From contig WNKI01000001.1 of assembly GCA_015350385.1 (NCBI GenBank), positions 10,223,118 through 10,287,117 on the forward strand: DNA of 64,000 nt, given 5' to 3'. Below, one piece after another: positions 10,193 to 19,775 of the stretch. Both the position numbers and the translations under genes were made by a program. The first letter of the stretch is position 1; every line of letters begins with the position of its first letter. The notes under the pieces were generated by a model. It did not search any database. It was not told the DNA's origin and worked only from the letters and a program-made list of their open reading frames with translations. This stretch comes from Aculops lycopersici. Lineage: Eukaryota > Arthropoda > Arachnida > Trombidiformes > Eriophyidae.

Positions 10193-11515
10193 CTAGATTT
10201 TGATTTTATCAAACTCTTTAGCAACCTTTAGTGCCAGTGGAAACATGTTAGCACTGTAAATATTTGCCAATATTGCAACAGTAATACCAGATTCTGGTAG
10301 CATAAGCAAGATTGATGATGCACCTAGCGCTACACCCGTGTGATATATTGCCCTTCTATCACCGCCAATAGGTGGTTCCAATTCTTTCAACTGAAATCCA
10401 AGACCATAGCTCGAGTCGCCACTCTCAGTCCAAAATCGTTCTAAAGTTTCTGGCTTCAATTTACCGTTAGATCTGCCCTTGTAGGAATCTATGAGAATGT
10501 TGCCGAACTTAACGAGATCACTCGTTGACGAAATAATACCACCACCGGCCCACTTCACCGAGCTATCTTGATATGGCGCATTGATCAGACTACCATTCTC
10601 ACCAGTTCTCATATAGTATCTAGCTCGCCTGCTTAGAATCGGTTCGTCCTGATCAAGACTGGTGTCATCTAGCTTCCAGTCGCGCCTGAGTGTCTTTGTC
10701 CAGAAGTCTTCGATTTGTTCAAGCTTTGATTTTTCGTCCAGTTGATGAGCCTTTTGCGCAACTGCACTCAACAATGTATAACCATATGTTGTGTACCTAT
10801 AGGTTCCCGGCTCAACAGCTAAGGGGTGGCCTTTGATGGGCTCGAGGGCACTGATTACGTCTCGATAGGTTTTTCTGGAATAGAAACCCAGCCTATTATA
10901 TTGGTCATCGAGTTGTAAAACTTGTTTGCTTCCCTTGGAGCCGATCGGTCTCTTTTTTTCCTCTTGATCTTGCTCTTCATAGTGTCTAACACCAGATGTA
11001 TGATCTAGTAGTTGTCTCACCTTAATGTCACGTTCTTTGCCGTCAAATTTTGGCTTGGGGAACTCCTCTTCTGTAAGGTACTTAAAAATAGAGGCTTCCA
11101 AGTCCAACTTGTTTTGTTCCACCATTGGACCAATCACAGTTGCAGCGAACAGAGCCTTGCTAATGCTTGCTATACGCATCTTGGCATCAGGCTCGCAAGC
11201 CACTTGGTTTTCCACATCACAAAAGCCAAATGCAGAATGCCATAGCACTTTGTTGTTTTTGGATACGCAAATGGTCAAACCTGGAATACCCTTCTCAATC
11301 ATTAAGGAGAATAGATCTCTACAAATTTCTTTTATCGCAAAACTACTATCGGGAAGACTCTGGTCAACAGTTTGCTCATTATCTGGAGGAATGGGGAATC
11401 TACTCTTGTCTTGGAGCTTGTCACCATCATCATTCTTGAGGGGCGAGACTTGATTTGTACCCCAGAGACCGAGCAGCTTGAATGCCACGGCTCTGGAGGG
11501 ACGGAAATACATCAT
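10193..11515 (-). CDS. LACTB: LACTB-like serine beta-lactamase-family mitochondrial protein
   Basis: A 440-residue single-exon protein of the penicillin-binding/beta-lactamase fold, ATG at 11515 with a second Met immediately after. Animal LACTB is a filament-forming protein of the mitochondrial intermembrane space with protease activity, linked to lipid metabolism. Motifs: S-x-x-K as SISK (in MRIASISKALFAA), LLDHTSGVRHYE, YTTYGYTLLSAV at the Y-x-N-equivalent position, a GGGIISSTSDLVKFG segment, YGLGFQL, and the C-terminal HTGVALGASSILL corresponding to the third active-site element. The N-terminus (MMYFRPSRAVAFKLLGL) is basic and amphipathic, consistent with mitochondrial import. It lies in antisense between the proposed leader exons and the core exon of the glutathione peroxidase gene. 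Confidence 0.92.
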   Translation of the reverse strand: MMYFRPSRAVAFKLLGLWGTNQVSPLKNDDGDKLQDKSRFPIPPDNEQTVDQSLPDSSFAIKEICRDLFSLMIEKGIPGLTICVSKNNKVLWHSAFGFCDVENQVACEPDAKMRIASISKALFAATVIGPMVEQNKLDLEASIFKYLTEEEFPKPKFDGKERDIKVRQLLDHTSGVRHYEEQDQEEKKRPIGSKGSKQVLQLDDQYNRLGFYSRKTYRDVISALEPIKGHPLAVEPGTYRYTTYGYTLLSAVAQKAHQLDEKSKLEQIEDFWTKTLRRDWKLDDTSLDQDEPILSRRARYYMRTGENGSLINAPYQDSSVKWAGGGIISSTSDLVKFGNILIDSYKGRSNGKLKPETLERFWTESGDSSYGLGFQLKELEPPIGGDRRAIYHTGVALGASSILLMLPESGITVAILANIYSANMFPLALKVAKEFDKIKI

Positions 11516-11625
11516 GTGAATATATGCCGGATCAATAACAATTCAGGATTTCCAATAGACATCAATTGAGTCTTGGATTCATCTCAAATGTAAACAAAGA
11601 ACTCTTACTAGTTTCCTTGATACAG

Positions 11626-11811
11626 CTAAATGCTGCTCAAATCCTCGATTGTATTTTGGACATTTTTTCGTGGGGGAGTGAATTTTCTGCGCGAGCGAAT
11701 ACGAGTTTTTTGTGGCTTCTCACCGGCCGAGTCGTGAATCAGGACGGCCGTCTTCTCAAACAGCTTGTCAGAGACGTATTTCCCCTTTGTTTCTGCAACC
11801 TGAATTGCCAT
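11626..11811 (-). CDS. Possible small basic protein, unrecognised
   Basis: A 61-codon open frame starting MAIQVAETKGKY, with a basic middle part (RIRSRRKFTPPRK), lying about 110 bp upstream of LACTB on the same strand and inside the proposed GPx intron. The composition looks more protein-like than most random frames, and a GTGAGA that could serve as a splice donor lies inside it. I do not recognise a family. It may be a first exon, a small protein or chance. Confidence 0.2.
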   Translation of the reverse strand: MAIQVAETKGKYVSDKLFEKTAVLIHDSAGEKPQKTRIRSRRKFTPPRKNVQNTIEDLSSI

Positions 11812-12178
11812 TGGCAGATATACGTGTTTATTTATCCCCCGCTGGACGAGCAGCGCTGGTGATAACAGAATTAAGAAATTTCCATTTCGATCTTCGGAGA
11901 GTTTTTACCACCGTCGTAGCACGCTCAAAATCTTTGGAAATTAATCAGAGGAGAGTCGAATTCGATCACGCGATTATTTTATTGAATTCCAAACTATTCT
12001 ACAAGTCCCACATCCAGTTGTCATAGGCAACAAATACATCAGCAAAATCTTAATCGGGTGCTTGACAACCATATCCCAGTCACAGAACTACATTGAGAGA
12101 TCAGTTGGAGTGCATTCTAAGTGCTACCTAAAACAGAGTGAGAAAGAGCGAGAAGTAAAATCAATTCAGTTACCATTG

Positions 12179-12944
12179 ATGACTCAATCTTCGATCCTGA
12201 CAAAACTTGCGGTATCCATAGTCTTAGTATTTGTCAGTTTTGTTGTCTACAAGAATCAAGAGCAGACAAAAGATATTTTCAACTCAGTAAGCCAATTTGA
12301 TATATTCTCCAGAATGAACATCTTAGGCTTCGGTTCGTCGGTGTGTATGCAGTAGACGTAGATTCAAAAGTTATAGCAATAATTCTTAACTGTATCACCC
12401 AAACTAACTTGATCTATTTCAATCAATTCACCTACAGGGAAAAAAAGAGGAATGGCGTCAGGCAGCTAGCGTCTACGACTTTACTGTTAAAGACATTGAC
12501 AATAAGGATGTCAAGCTTGACAAATACAAGGGCAAGGTAATGCTCATTGTAAATGTTGCCTCAAAGTGTGGCTTCACAAAAGGCAACTATAAGGAACTGA
12601 ATGAGCTTTATTCCAAGTACAAGGATCAAGGTTTGGCCATCCTTGGATTTCCATGCAACCAATTTGGTCACCAGGAGCCAGGTTGTGATGTCGACATCAA
12701 GGAGTTCATGAAGAAGAATGATGTCGAGTGGGATATGTTCGCCAAAGTCGATGTCAATGGCGACAACGCCATCCCTCTGTACAGCTGGTTGAAGAGTAAG
12801 GCGGGAGGGACTCTTATCGATGCTATCAAGTGGAACTTCACCAAGTTTCTTATCAACAAGGAAGGAGTACCTGTTGCACGCTATGCACCCAACAAGAGCC
12901 CAATGGAGTTCGAGAATGAAATTAAGGCTGAACTCGAGAAGTAA
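12179..12944 (+). CDS. GPx4-like glutathione peroxidase, cysteine form (two visible exons)
   Basis: The core exon, 12438-12944, gives 168 residues and starts after a CCTACAG acceptor. It carries all thioredoxin-fold glutathione peroxidase signatures: DFTVKDID, NVASKCGFT with the peroxidatic residue encoded as Cys (TGT) rather than selenocysteine, FPCNQFGHQEPG, and WNFTKFLI with the catalytic Trp/Asn. The subunit-interface loop of tetrameric GPx1-type enzymes is absent, so it is a monomeric phospholipid-hydroperoxide type that reduces lipid peroxides. A proximal first exon, 12179-12286 (ATG at 12179; donor GTAAGC at 12287), adds 36 residues with one hydrophobic segment (residues about 10-24), predicting a signal anchor. 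A third possible start, ATG 12314, with a donor GTGTGT at 12341, would give a short cytosolic N-terminus. All three N-terminal options join in phase 0. Confidence 0.85.
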
Positions 12945-13534
12945 ACTTATTTAAATAAATAAATAATTTCATTTTCGTTTAATATTTCATCATCAAGCAT
13001 TCTTCTCCATCATTTTGTTTGTTCCGGTGTATATACATTAACATTTAACATGTAACATCAGGTAATGCGTATTGTGTGTGGGGTAATGATGATACGTTAA
13101 CAACTTTCAATAGTTCGTAATCGTAAACAATAATGAGTAAAAAATAAGATTAATAGTAAAATGATAATAGTAAAGATTAAACCAAGAATTAATAGTAATA
13201 ATAATAATAATAATAGAGATGATAAATAATAATAATAGATAGCAATAATAATAATCAATAATAATAATAAGTAATAAGCAATAATAAGCAAGTAATAATA
13301 ATATCAGTTGGAGCAACCAATAGCATCAAAGTTGAGGTAAGATCGTGATGATGGTACTTGTGTTTCTGGTTCTTGTTTCTAGTTGCTGTGGTTGGTATGA
13401 TGAATGTTGTAAATTATTAATGTAATTAATATCCTGTTATGTTATCGTTCTTTCGGATCAAATCATCATCTCTGCCGCTGTTCTTCTAAGCTAATATGTC
13501 GAGCTAGCTAGGCGATATGATTGGAGCCTCCTCG
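12945..13534. other. AT-rich convergent 3' region with AAT/TAA microsatellite
   Basis: Between the GPx stop and the end of the brat-like gene. It contains TAAATAAATAAATAA just after the GPx stop, which may serve as polyadenylation signal, and a long run of AAT/TAA units at about 13140-13310. Leu/Ile/Tyr-only frames through the run are repeat artefacts. Confidence 0.5.
13140..13310. repeat. AAT/TAA-rich microsatellite
   Basis: Many imperfect AAT/TAA units interrupted by short GATAG and AGCA pieces. Confidence 0.75.
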
Positions 13535-14665
13535 CTAATCGAATGTTGTCATATTGGTCATGGCTTGCATTTGCAGGTAGCGGTAGATGTAGATCCTGTA
13601 ATCCTTTGACGCTAAAACAACTGAATTATCGTCCATTAGGGCGACATCGAAACATTGTGCGTGTTTAACTTTACTCTCTAAAGCGCTGATCAGGGTCCCA
13701 TCCTGATTGAAAATGGTTATGTTAAAATTATTATGATTATCCGCCACTAGAATTTCGCCGGCATCGTTGATACAAACGCCAATGGGGTAGTTGGTGAGTC
13801 CCTCGCCACCAATTTGGCGTAGGAATTGACCCTCGTAATTGAACACCTTGACACAATGGGCTCGGTTGTCGGAGATAAAAATTTCCTGGTTATCATTGAC
13901 CACGACTCCATTTGGGAACTCGAGATGCTTAGAGCAGCCAAACTTGTGGAGCGCATTTCCCATTTGATCAAAGATGATAACTCGCATAACTTTGCACTCA
14001 ACCACGATGATGCGGCCCTTGTTGTCCACGGTTACGCCGCGGGGGTGTTGCAATATATTGGCCCCGAATTTGCGCACAAATTGCCCATATTGGGTGTAGA
14101 TCTGAATTTGGTGGGTTGGCGAGCGTTCTGTGACAATAATATCGCCAGAGCTCTTGACAACGGCCACCCGGTTGGGGTAGAGGAGTTGACCGTCGCGTTT
14201 GCCGCATTCGCCGAATTGGAACTTGAAGCGGCCCTCATTGTCGAAGATCTGGATTCTATGGTTGTTTGTGTCCGCAACAATGATGTCATTCTGAGCATTC
14301 ACAGCGACACCGGACGGCTCAGTGAATTGGCCCTCCATCACGCCAAACTCGCCAAACTTGCAGTGATAGATCATCTTCTGGCGCTTGAAGTGCGACTTGA
14401 CGGGCAACAGGCTGGCTTGAGTGATTAGCCTCTCGGAGAGGTCAATGAATGGATCGGTGAGTTGCGGCGAGCTTGTGCCAAAGGTGAGGTCAATGAAGTC
14501 GCGCTCTAGCATTGGCTGGAGATAGGCGTCGATACGCCGGTGCTGGCAATGAGCCATCTTGCCGAGAAGTCGTTCGACAAAGTCGGTCTGCTCCTGGCTG
14601 GACCAGGCCTCGAATTTGTTCAGAAACTCATCCTGCTCCGGGTGCCAACTTGTGTCAATATTCAT
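13535..14665 (-). CDS. Brat-like NHL-repeat protein with a beta-TrCP D-domain-like N-terminus
   Basis: A 376-residue protein. ATG at 14665; an in-frame TAA lies 12 nt upstream with no AG acceptor between, so this is very probably the real start. Residues about 100-365 form a six-bladed NHL propeller nearly identical by eye to the RNA-binding propeller of Drosophila Brain tumor, with repeats such as EPSGVAVNAQNDIIVADTNN, HPRGVTVDNKGRIIVVE and FPNGVVVNDNQEIFISDNRA. Brat binds mRNA 3' UTRs and represses translation. RING, B-boxes and coiled coil are all absent. Instead residues about 18-60 (W-S-x-x-EQ-x-DFVERLL, then QH, AYLQPMLERDFI) match the dimerisation D domain of beta-TrCP/Slimb F-box proteins, but no F-box follows. 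This is either a derived brat paralogue or the brat orthologue with a replaced N-terminus. Confidence 0.85.
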   Translation of the reverse strand: MNIDTSWHPEQDEFLNKFEAWSSQEQTDFVERLLGKMAHCQHRRIDAYLQPMLERDFIDLTFGTSSPQLTDPFIDLSERLITQASLLPVKSHFKRQKMIYHCKFGEFGVMEGQFTEPSGVAVNAQNDIIVADTNNHRIQIFDNEGRFKFQFGECGKRDGQLLYPNRVAVVKSSGDIIVTERSPTHQIQIYTQYGQFVRKFGANILQHPRGVTVDNKGRIIVVECKVMRVIIFDQMGNALHKFGCSKHLEFPNGVVVNDNQEIFISDNRAHCVKVFNYEGQFLRQIGGEGLTNYPIGVCINDAGEILVADNHNNFNITIFNQDGTLISALESKVKHAQCFDVALMDDNSVVLASKDYRIYIYRYLQMQAMTNMTTFD

Positions 14666-15254
14666 GGCGTTGAAATATTAGAATTTGGTTGCAATTGGTG
14701 TGATGATAATGAGGGTGATGATGATGTAACTGGGTGCTGGTGTGTTGTTACTTGCTAGCTGGCGTCTTCTTGTTGCTGGTGTTTGCTGTTGTTATAATTG
14801 TTGTACTCAATTCTGGTTGCGGCTTGCTTGGGACTGACTGCCGCTGGGCGCCGACAAAGACTGCGATTGTGCGACAGGGGAAACCAAAACAGCGCCAGCG
14901 ACGGCAGAATCTGCGGCGGCGACGACTACGACGACGAAGGCAGCAGGAGCAATTTCGCCAGTGCAACGAACTCGCACGCCCGCGTACAAAGCAAAACTCG
15001 GCGGCGGCGGCGGCTGCGGCTGTGTTCCTGAATCGCGTTTCTGGCTCGCAAACACCGAAAGCCTCGCAGCCTGAAGCTTGCTGCACAGCGCGTCGAGTAC
15101 GCGGCGGCCGTCAGCCAGGCAGGCAGCCAGCGACGCCATTCTCGTTGCCGCGGCTCCATCTGGGCTGACGCTCGCGGCGGCCGCAGCAGTCTGGCTTTGT
15201 GAGGCTGGCGGCAGGCAGCTCGTTGCAGTCGTCGCAGTTTCTGCTTTTGTTGTT

Positions 15255-15338
15255 GCTGCCATTGCTATTGCTGCTGCTGCTATTGCTATTGCTATTGCTA
15301 TTGCTATTGCTATTGCTATTGCTATTGCTATATTGCTA
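15255..15338. repeat. TTGCTA/TTGCTG hexanucleotide microsatellite
   Basis: Tandem TTGCTA units (with TTGCTG at the start). In translation it gives Ala-Ile or poly-Leu runs, which explains the long low-complexity frames here. Confidence 0.85.
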
Positions 15339-15534
15339 TTTCGCTCTTGCTGGCCGGCCAAAGTTGCTGATGCTGTCGACGTCGACTTCGTTGCTGCTGC
15401 TGTTGTTGCTCGCTGCAAAATTGCCCATCGTTTTCCGTGTTGCTCTGGCTCCTGTTCGGCTCGCTGGCTCTGCAAAGTCTGGCGCTCGCCGCGCGCTTAA
15501 TTCCGCGTCTCTCCGTCTCCATCAGTCCTTTTAG

Positions 15535-15559
15535 TCGTCGTCGTCGTCGTCGTCGCTGA
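15535..15559. repeat. CGT trinucleotide microsatellite
   Basis: A short run of perfect CGT units. A related GAC run lies at about 15880-15893. Confidence 0.7.
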
Positions 15560-16955
15560 TGTCGAGAGTCGACAGCCGACGTCGAGGGAAAACAATGATT
15601 TTTATCGCGGACGACGAACCCGCGACTACCACAGGCCCAAGCTACTGACCGTCCGGGCGCCCAACCAGCCTACGGTCTTTCGAAGGAGGCGTGGCTCGCT
15701 CAAAACCGGCCCGAAAGTTCGCAAATTCGCGCTGTGGTCGTGGCGGCGAATCCTGTACCCTAGTGTATCCACTAAAGCGACCGCCACTTCCCATCGAGCA
15801 AAACTCGCCAGGCGCCAACAAAAACAAAAACAGCTCCCACCACAACAACACCGACTTTTTTGCGCCGAAGTCGACGACGACGACGACGACGAGCCAAATG
15901 GCGACGACCAGTGCGAGCAACTTACTTACGTACTGCAATAAAGCAACAACTTGAACACTACAACTAAAGCCACCACAACTATCAGTTTGACGACCGAGCT
16001 TCAGGTTCAAGTTCATCTGCGCCGTGCTCCCCTCCTCCCGAAGCCGCAACCAAAGAGCGAGACCACATCTGCCTCGAGTGCGATCGGCGCGGCCAAATGG
16101 CAATCGGCGTCGCAGTCGAGTGGCTTTGTGTGGTAGTTGTAGTTGTAGTTGTTGTGCCACATCAAGACCAGTCCTAAGCGCCGACCGCGGTAGTTGTTGT
16201 GGCAGCGAGGGAGAATTAGCAAAAGAAGGAGGAGGAGGAGGAGGAGAAAGAGAGTCGCGAAGTTTGCCCATTGTGACGGCCAGAGTTCTCGCGAAACACG
16301 AACGCTGGCCACGACCATCGGCGCCGAACGCAACGCGATTACGACGACGACGTAATCGCCATCGAATTTTGCGGCGCAGGTGAGCGAGAGCGATTTGCAC
16401 GGACCGAGCGGCGCGCGCCACTTGGAAGCGCGAACAAAGAGCAACTAGCGAGCCCACGGACGCTGTTCTTCTCCCGAGACTCACTTAAATCAAATTTGAG
16501 AACGAGACGATCGCCGAGGCATTGGAACGCGCAATTTGCGTGGCACTTGTGTGTCCATTTCCGGAACTCGCCGAGCGACGTGAGTTCCGAGACTCTTGCA
16601 ACGCCAATGCTCATGGGTGTCATGCAACGAGCCCTCGTCCTTCGCCTTATCGTCCAATTCAACGGAGTGTGGTTCGATTTTTTTTTCAAGTCGCTGATGC
16701 TCGAGGACAAGAAGATTGCGCGTCATCTTCGAATTGCCAGCTGGCCGCAGCAAACAAAGAGCTCCGTCAAACTCTCAGCAAACGACGACCACGAAACTTG
16801 GCCGACGTCCTCAAGCTGAGAAGACTTCGAAAAAGGGAGACGTCTGGCGACCTGGCGAAGGTTAGAACCATCGACGGCGTCGCGCTGAACTTGCGCCTTG
16901 AAAATTTGAACTTGAACTCGCAACATCTTCGCTCAGGAGCTCACCTGTTGCGTCG

Positions 16956-16980
16956 TTCTCTCTCTCTCTCTCTCTCTCTC
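16956..16980. repeat. CT dinucleotide microsatellite
   Basis: A perfect CT run in the noncoding region upstream of the secreted protein gene. Confidence 0.8.
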
Positions 16981-17494
16981 ACCTACCTGCGTCCATCCAA
17001 CATTTGCACACACAAACAGAGACGAGGGTCCAGCTCCACCGTCTGGAATGATCTTTGCTCGGTTGTTTTTGTGAGCATGTGTTTGAGTATGTATGTGCCC
17101 AACTGGAGCTCTAAACTTCTCCTACCTACATCCTGCTTACTCCTGGTTTTGGATGCCGAATACAGAATCCAGTGGCGCAAGTTCAGGCTGCACTTGCGCC
17201 GCCAGCTCCCCGGGCTCCCGGCCTAACCTCCTCTAGCTTCTGGAGTAATTCTGATGCAGATGCTAATGTTGTTCATCTTGGCTCCACTTGAAAACCTGGC
17301 CGGCCAATCAGTCAGTCACTTTAGTAGTGGTAGTGGTTTAATGTTGGCCAGTCAACAGGCGTTTCCACTGAGAAGCCAGTGAACTCGACACGCAACTAGC
17401 AGTCCACAGGTGAGTTTTTACTATTTAGAGGAGGAGAAGGAGAACAAGAGGCTAACGCTGAAGTCTTGGTCAAGGACGCAACAAGAGCATCAGA

Positions 17495-17496
<2 letters not shown>

Positions 17497-17569
<73 letters not shown>

Positions 17570-17608
17570 NNNNNNNNNNNNNNNNNNNNAGAGAGAGAGA
17601 GAGAGAGA
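17497..17608. repeat. GA microsatellite containing a 20-N assembly gap
   Basis: A long uninterrupted AG/GA dinucleotide run, broken by N at 17570-17589 and continuing after it. The N stretch is probably an unresolved length of the same repeat. Confidence 0.9.
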
Positions 17609-18194
17609 AATAAGAAGCTCCTCGGCGTTCAGCTAGACACTTGACATTGAAAAGCTTGCGAGTTTATGAGAGCTTGCTACTGCTTAACTTCGTAAAGAGC
17701 ATCAACTAATACTGCCGAGTTTAGAAGAGTTCGAGACTTTGAAGTGAAACAATTGCGTGAGTGTTTCAATCTTGCCAGAGCGCCAGTAGTAACCTCGAGT
17801 CTCAAGGAAGTAACACCAAGTTTGTAACATCAACAATTGTTTACATTTCTATTCACATAAAGACAAGTTTTTATATACACAGAAAGAAATATTTATATAA
17901 TCTTATCAGATACTCTCAGCAAACAAGTAACCAAATCAAAGGCGTAAGTATTAGCAAATAGACTTGCAAAGCTATTGAAATAAGCTTGAACATGAACTGC
18001 CATGATGATGAACTCAAATAATTGACACAACTAAAATCACAACCACAAAACACCCTCCAATTCACGCGCAATCGATCGTCGCACGCGCATTGCTTTGTTT
18101 GCGGTGATTGCGCATCTCTAAAATGTCCCTCGCTCAATTGTTGTGTTGTCACCTGATGTTTTGTCGACGGTAATAAATTTGTGACCAACAGACA

Positions 18195-19775
18195 ATGCAA
18201 CTTGTCCTAATCGCCGTTCTGCTCGGCCTCTCGACTTTAGTCGATGCCAACGCCATTAAGGGCCACTCAATCCAGAGACCTCAGGAGGAGAGCCGAAGCA
18301 TCAAGCTCGCCCCTCCAGCCAACAACCTCGAAAAGTCGGCCGTGAAGTCTGCCGCTCAGGTGCAAGCTGCACCAGCGGCTCCCATCCTAGAAAGCTCAAA
18401 GAAGGTTTACAACGATGAGTCTATTCGTCGTCTAGCAGCCAGTCCGGTGGTTGCGGAGCAAGTTCCGATTGTTGCCGTTGCCGCCAAGCAGCCAGAGCCT
18501 GTCAAGCCAGTCGAGCAGCAGGCTGCTCCAGTTGTGCAACAGGCTGCCCAATTTGTGCAACAGGCTCCACCTGCACCCGAGGCTCCAATAAAGGAAGAGC
18601 CCAAGCAGAAGGTCGAGAGTCTAATTGCACCAAAGAACGCGCCAGTTGAGCCAGCCGTCGTGGTTCCAGTTGTCGTTGCTGCCGCCGCCCCCGCCGTCGC
18701 CGCACCTGTGGTTTCGGCGCCCGCCAAACCAGAGGACTTGCCACCACAAAGCGATCGCTCGGCGCCGATCAAGGAGCAATCCGTTCCAGCAGTTGTCCAT
18801 GTCGAGCATGTCGTGCCCGCGAAGGTTGTCGAGCAGCCACAGGCCCCAGTCGCACCGGAAGTCGCCGCCTCTCCAGTTGCCCCCGCCGTTGCTCCAGTCC
18901 AACCAGAAGTCGTGGCCAAGGAATCGCCGCTCCAGGCCAAGAAGGACGAGGTCGTCGCGCCAGTTGTTGCCGCTGCCAGCCAGCCAGCTCCGGTCGAGCC
19001 ACTGAACATTGAGGTTCCAGCTCCAGATCCGGGATTGGTCTTGTCGGAGCCAATCGACAGCACCACCAAGCTCTTGATAGACCTTGACGAGCACGTGCAG
19101 AAGTTCCTGCCCGCAGAAGACCAACAAGCTCCACAGGCTCCAAAGGACCAGCATCCAGTTGCCGGCGTCGACTACTCGCCAAGCTCGGGAGTTGCCGCCT
19201 CGCCAGCAAACCCAACCGGAAAGTCCTCCGGCCCGCTGGTCCCGTACTCGGGCGCCGACGAGCACATCGTTCCGCCACTCCCGTCGCTCGAAGGAGTTGA
19301 GAAGGCCTCGGCCGGCTCGCCAGCCCAAGCACCAGCCTCGCAGTCGGCCAGCGGAGCCGCCGCTCCATCGGCCACTCGCCAAGGAGGACACCAAAACCAA
19401 AACCAGCAACAAGTCATCACCCAGCTGCTCGACCAATTGGACTCGTTGCAAAACAGAATCCAGGACACAACCAACCAGTTGGTGGCTCGCAGACGTTACG
19501 TCATGAGCGCACTACTCCGTCCAATGGGCACCTACGTCCGTCGGGTCAGAACCAACTTGGAGCGCCTACAGAACCGTGTCAACCAATTGCAAGCCACCGC
19601 CTCGTCGGTCGGAAATGGACAGAACAGACCAGGAGGTTTCGTGGACGCCGCTGCCATTGAAACCATTCGCCGTCGTATCGATGACATAAGCAAGCGCATC
19701 AGTGACATTGTTAACCGCATCCGTATTAGCTTGACGCCAACCTCTGCTCCACTAAACAGCAATGGCCGCAAGTAA
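18195..19775 (+). CDS. Secreted Ala/Pro/Val-rich protein with C-terminal coiled coil, unknown function
   Basis: A 526-residue protein, ATG at 18195. A clear signal peptide (MQLVLIAVLLGLSTLVDANA) is followed by a long low-complexity region rich in Ala, Pro, Val, Gln and Glu (residues about 30-390). A heptad-like C-terminal part follows (residues about 400-515), with QLLDQLDSLQNRIQDTTNQL and LERLQNRVNQLQ, rich in Arg and likely helical. No catalytic or known extracellular domain is recognised. Such architecture is typical of structural extracellular, cuticle, silk-associated or egg-coat proteins, but nothing proves any of these. GC-rich codon use (many GCC, GTC, CTC) contrasts with AT-rich neighbours and suggests high expression. 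An acceptor immediately before the ATG suggests at least one noncoding upstream exon. Confidence 0.75.
   Translation: MQLVLIAVLLGLSTLVDANAIKGHSIQRPQEESRSIKLAPPANNLEKSAVKSAAQVQAAPAAPILESSKKVYNDESIRRLAASPVVAEQVPIVAVAAKQPEPVKPVEQQAAPVVQQAAQFVQQAPPAPEAPIKEEPKQKVESLIAPKNAPVEPAVVVPVVVAAAAPAVAAPVVSAPAKPEDLPPQSDRSAPIKEQSVPAVVHVEHVVPAKVVEQPQAPVAPEVAASPVAPAVAPVQPEVVAKESPLQAKKDEVVAPVVAAASQPAPVEPLNIEVPAPDPGLVLSEPIDSTTKLLIDLDEHVQKFLPAEDQQAPQAPKDQHPVAGVDYSPSSGVAASPANPTGKSSGPLVPYSGADEHIVPPLPSLEGVEKASAGSPAQAPASQSASGAAAPSATRQGGHQNQNQQQVITQLLDQLDSLQNRIQDTTNQLVARRRYVMSALLRPMGTYVRRVRTNLERLQNRVNQLQATASSVGNGQNRPGGFVDAAAIETIRRRIDDISKRISDIVNRIRISLTPTSAPLNSNGRK

Larger units (their letters stand above)
14666..18194. 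other. Repeat-rich noncoding region between two divergent genes
   Basis: About 3.5 kb with CAG/CTG-, CGT/CGA- and GA/CT-rich tracts and many long but low-complexity open frames on both strands. None has a recognisable domain. It likely holds 5' UTR exons of the brat-like gene (minus) and of the secreted protein (plus). Candidate splice donors on the plus strand are CACAG/GTGAGT at 17409/17410 and GGC/GTAAGT at 17943/17944, with an acceptor CCAACAG ending at 18191, three bases before the ATG at 18195. Confidence 0.45.

Noticed and set aside
13097..13316. Leu/Ile/Tyr frames that look like membrane peptides
   Set aside because: Pure translation of an AAT/TAA microsatellite.
14734..16484. Many long overlapping frames rich in Arg, Ala, Leu or Ser
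   Set aside because: They come from CAG/CTG, CGT and TTGCTA repeats readable in several frames, with no domain and no consistent start or splice context.
18407..19506. Long frames opposite and out of register with the secreted protein
   Set aside because: Shadow frames caused by GC-rich biased codons; no domains, while the plus-strand frame has a signal peptide and coiled coil.
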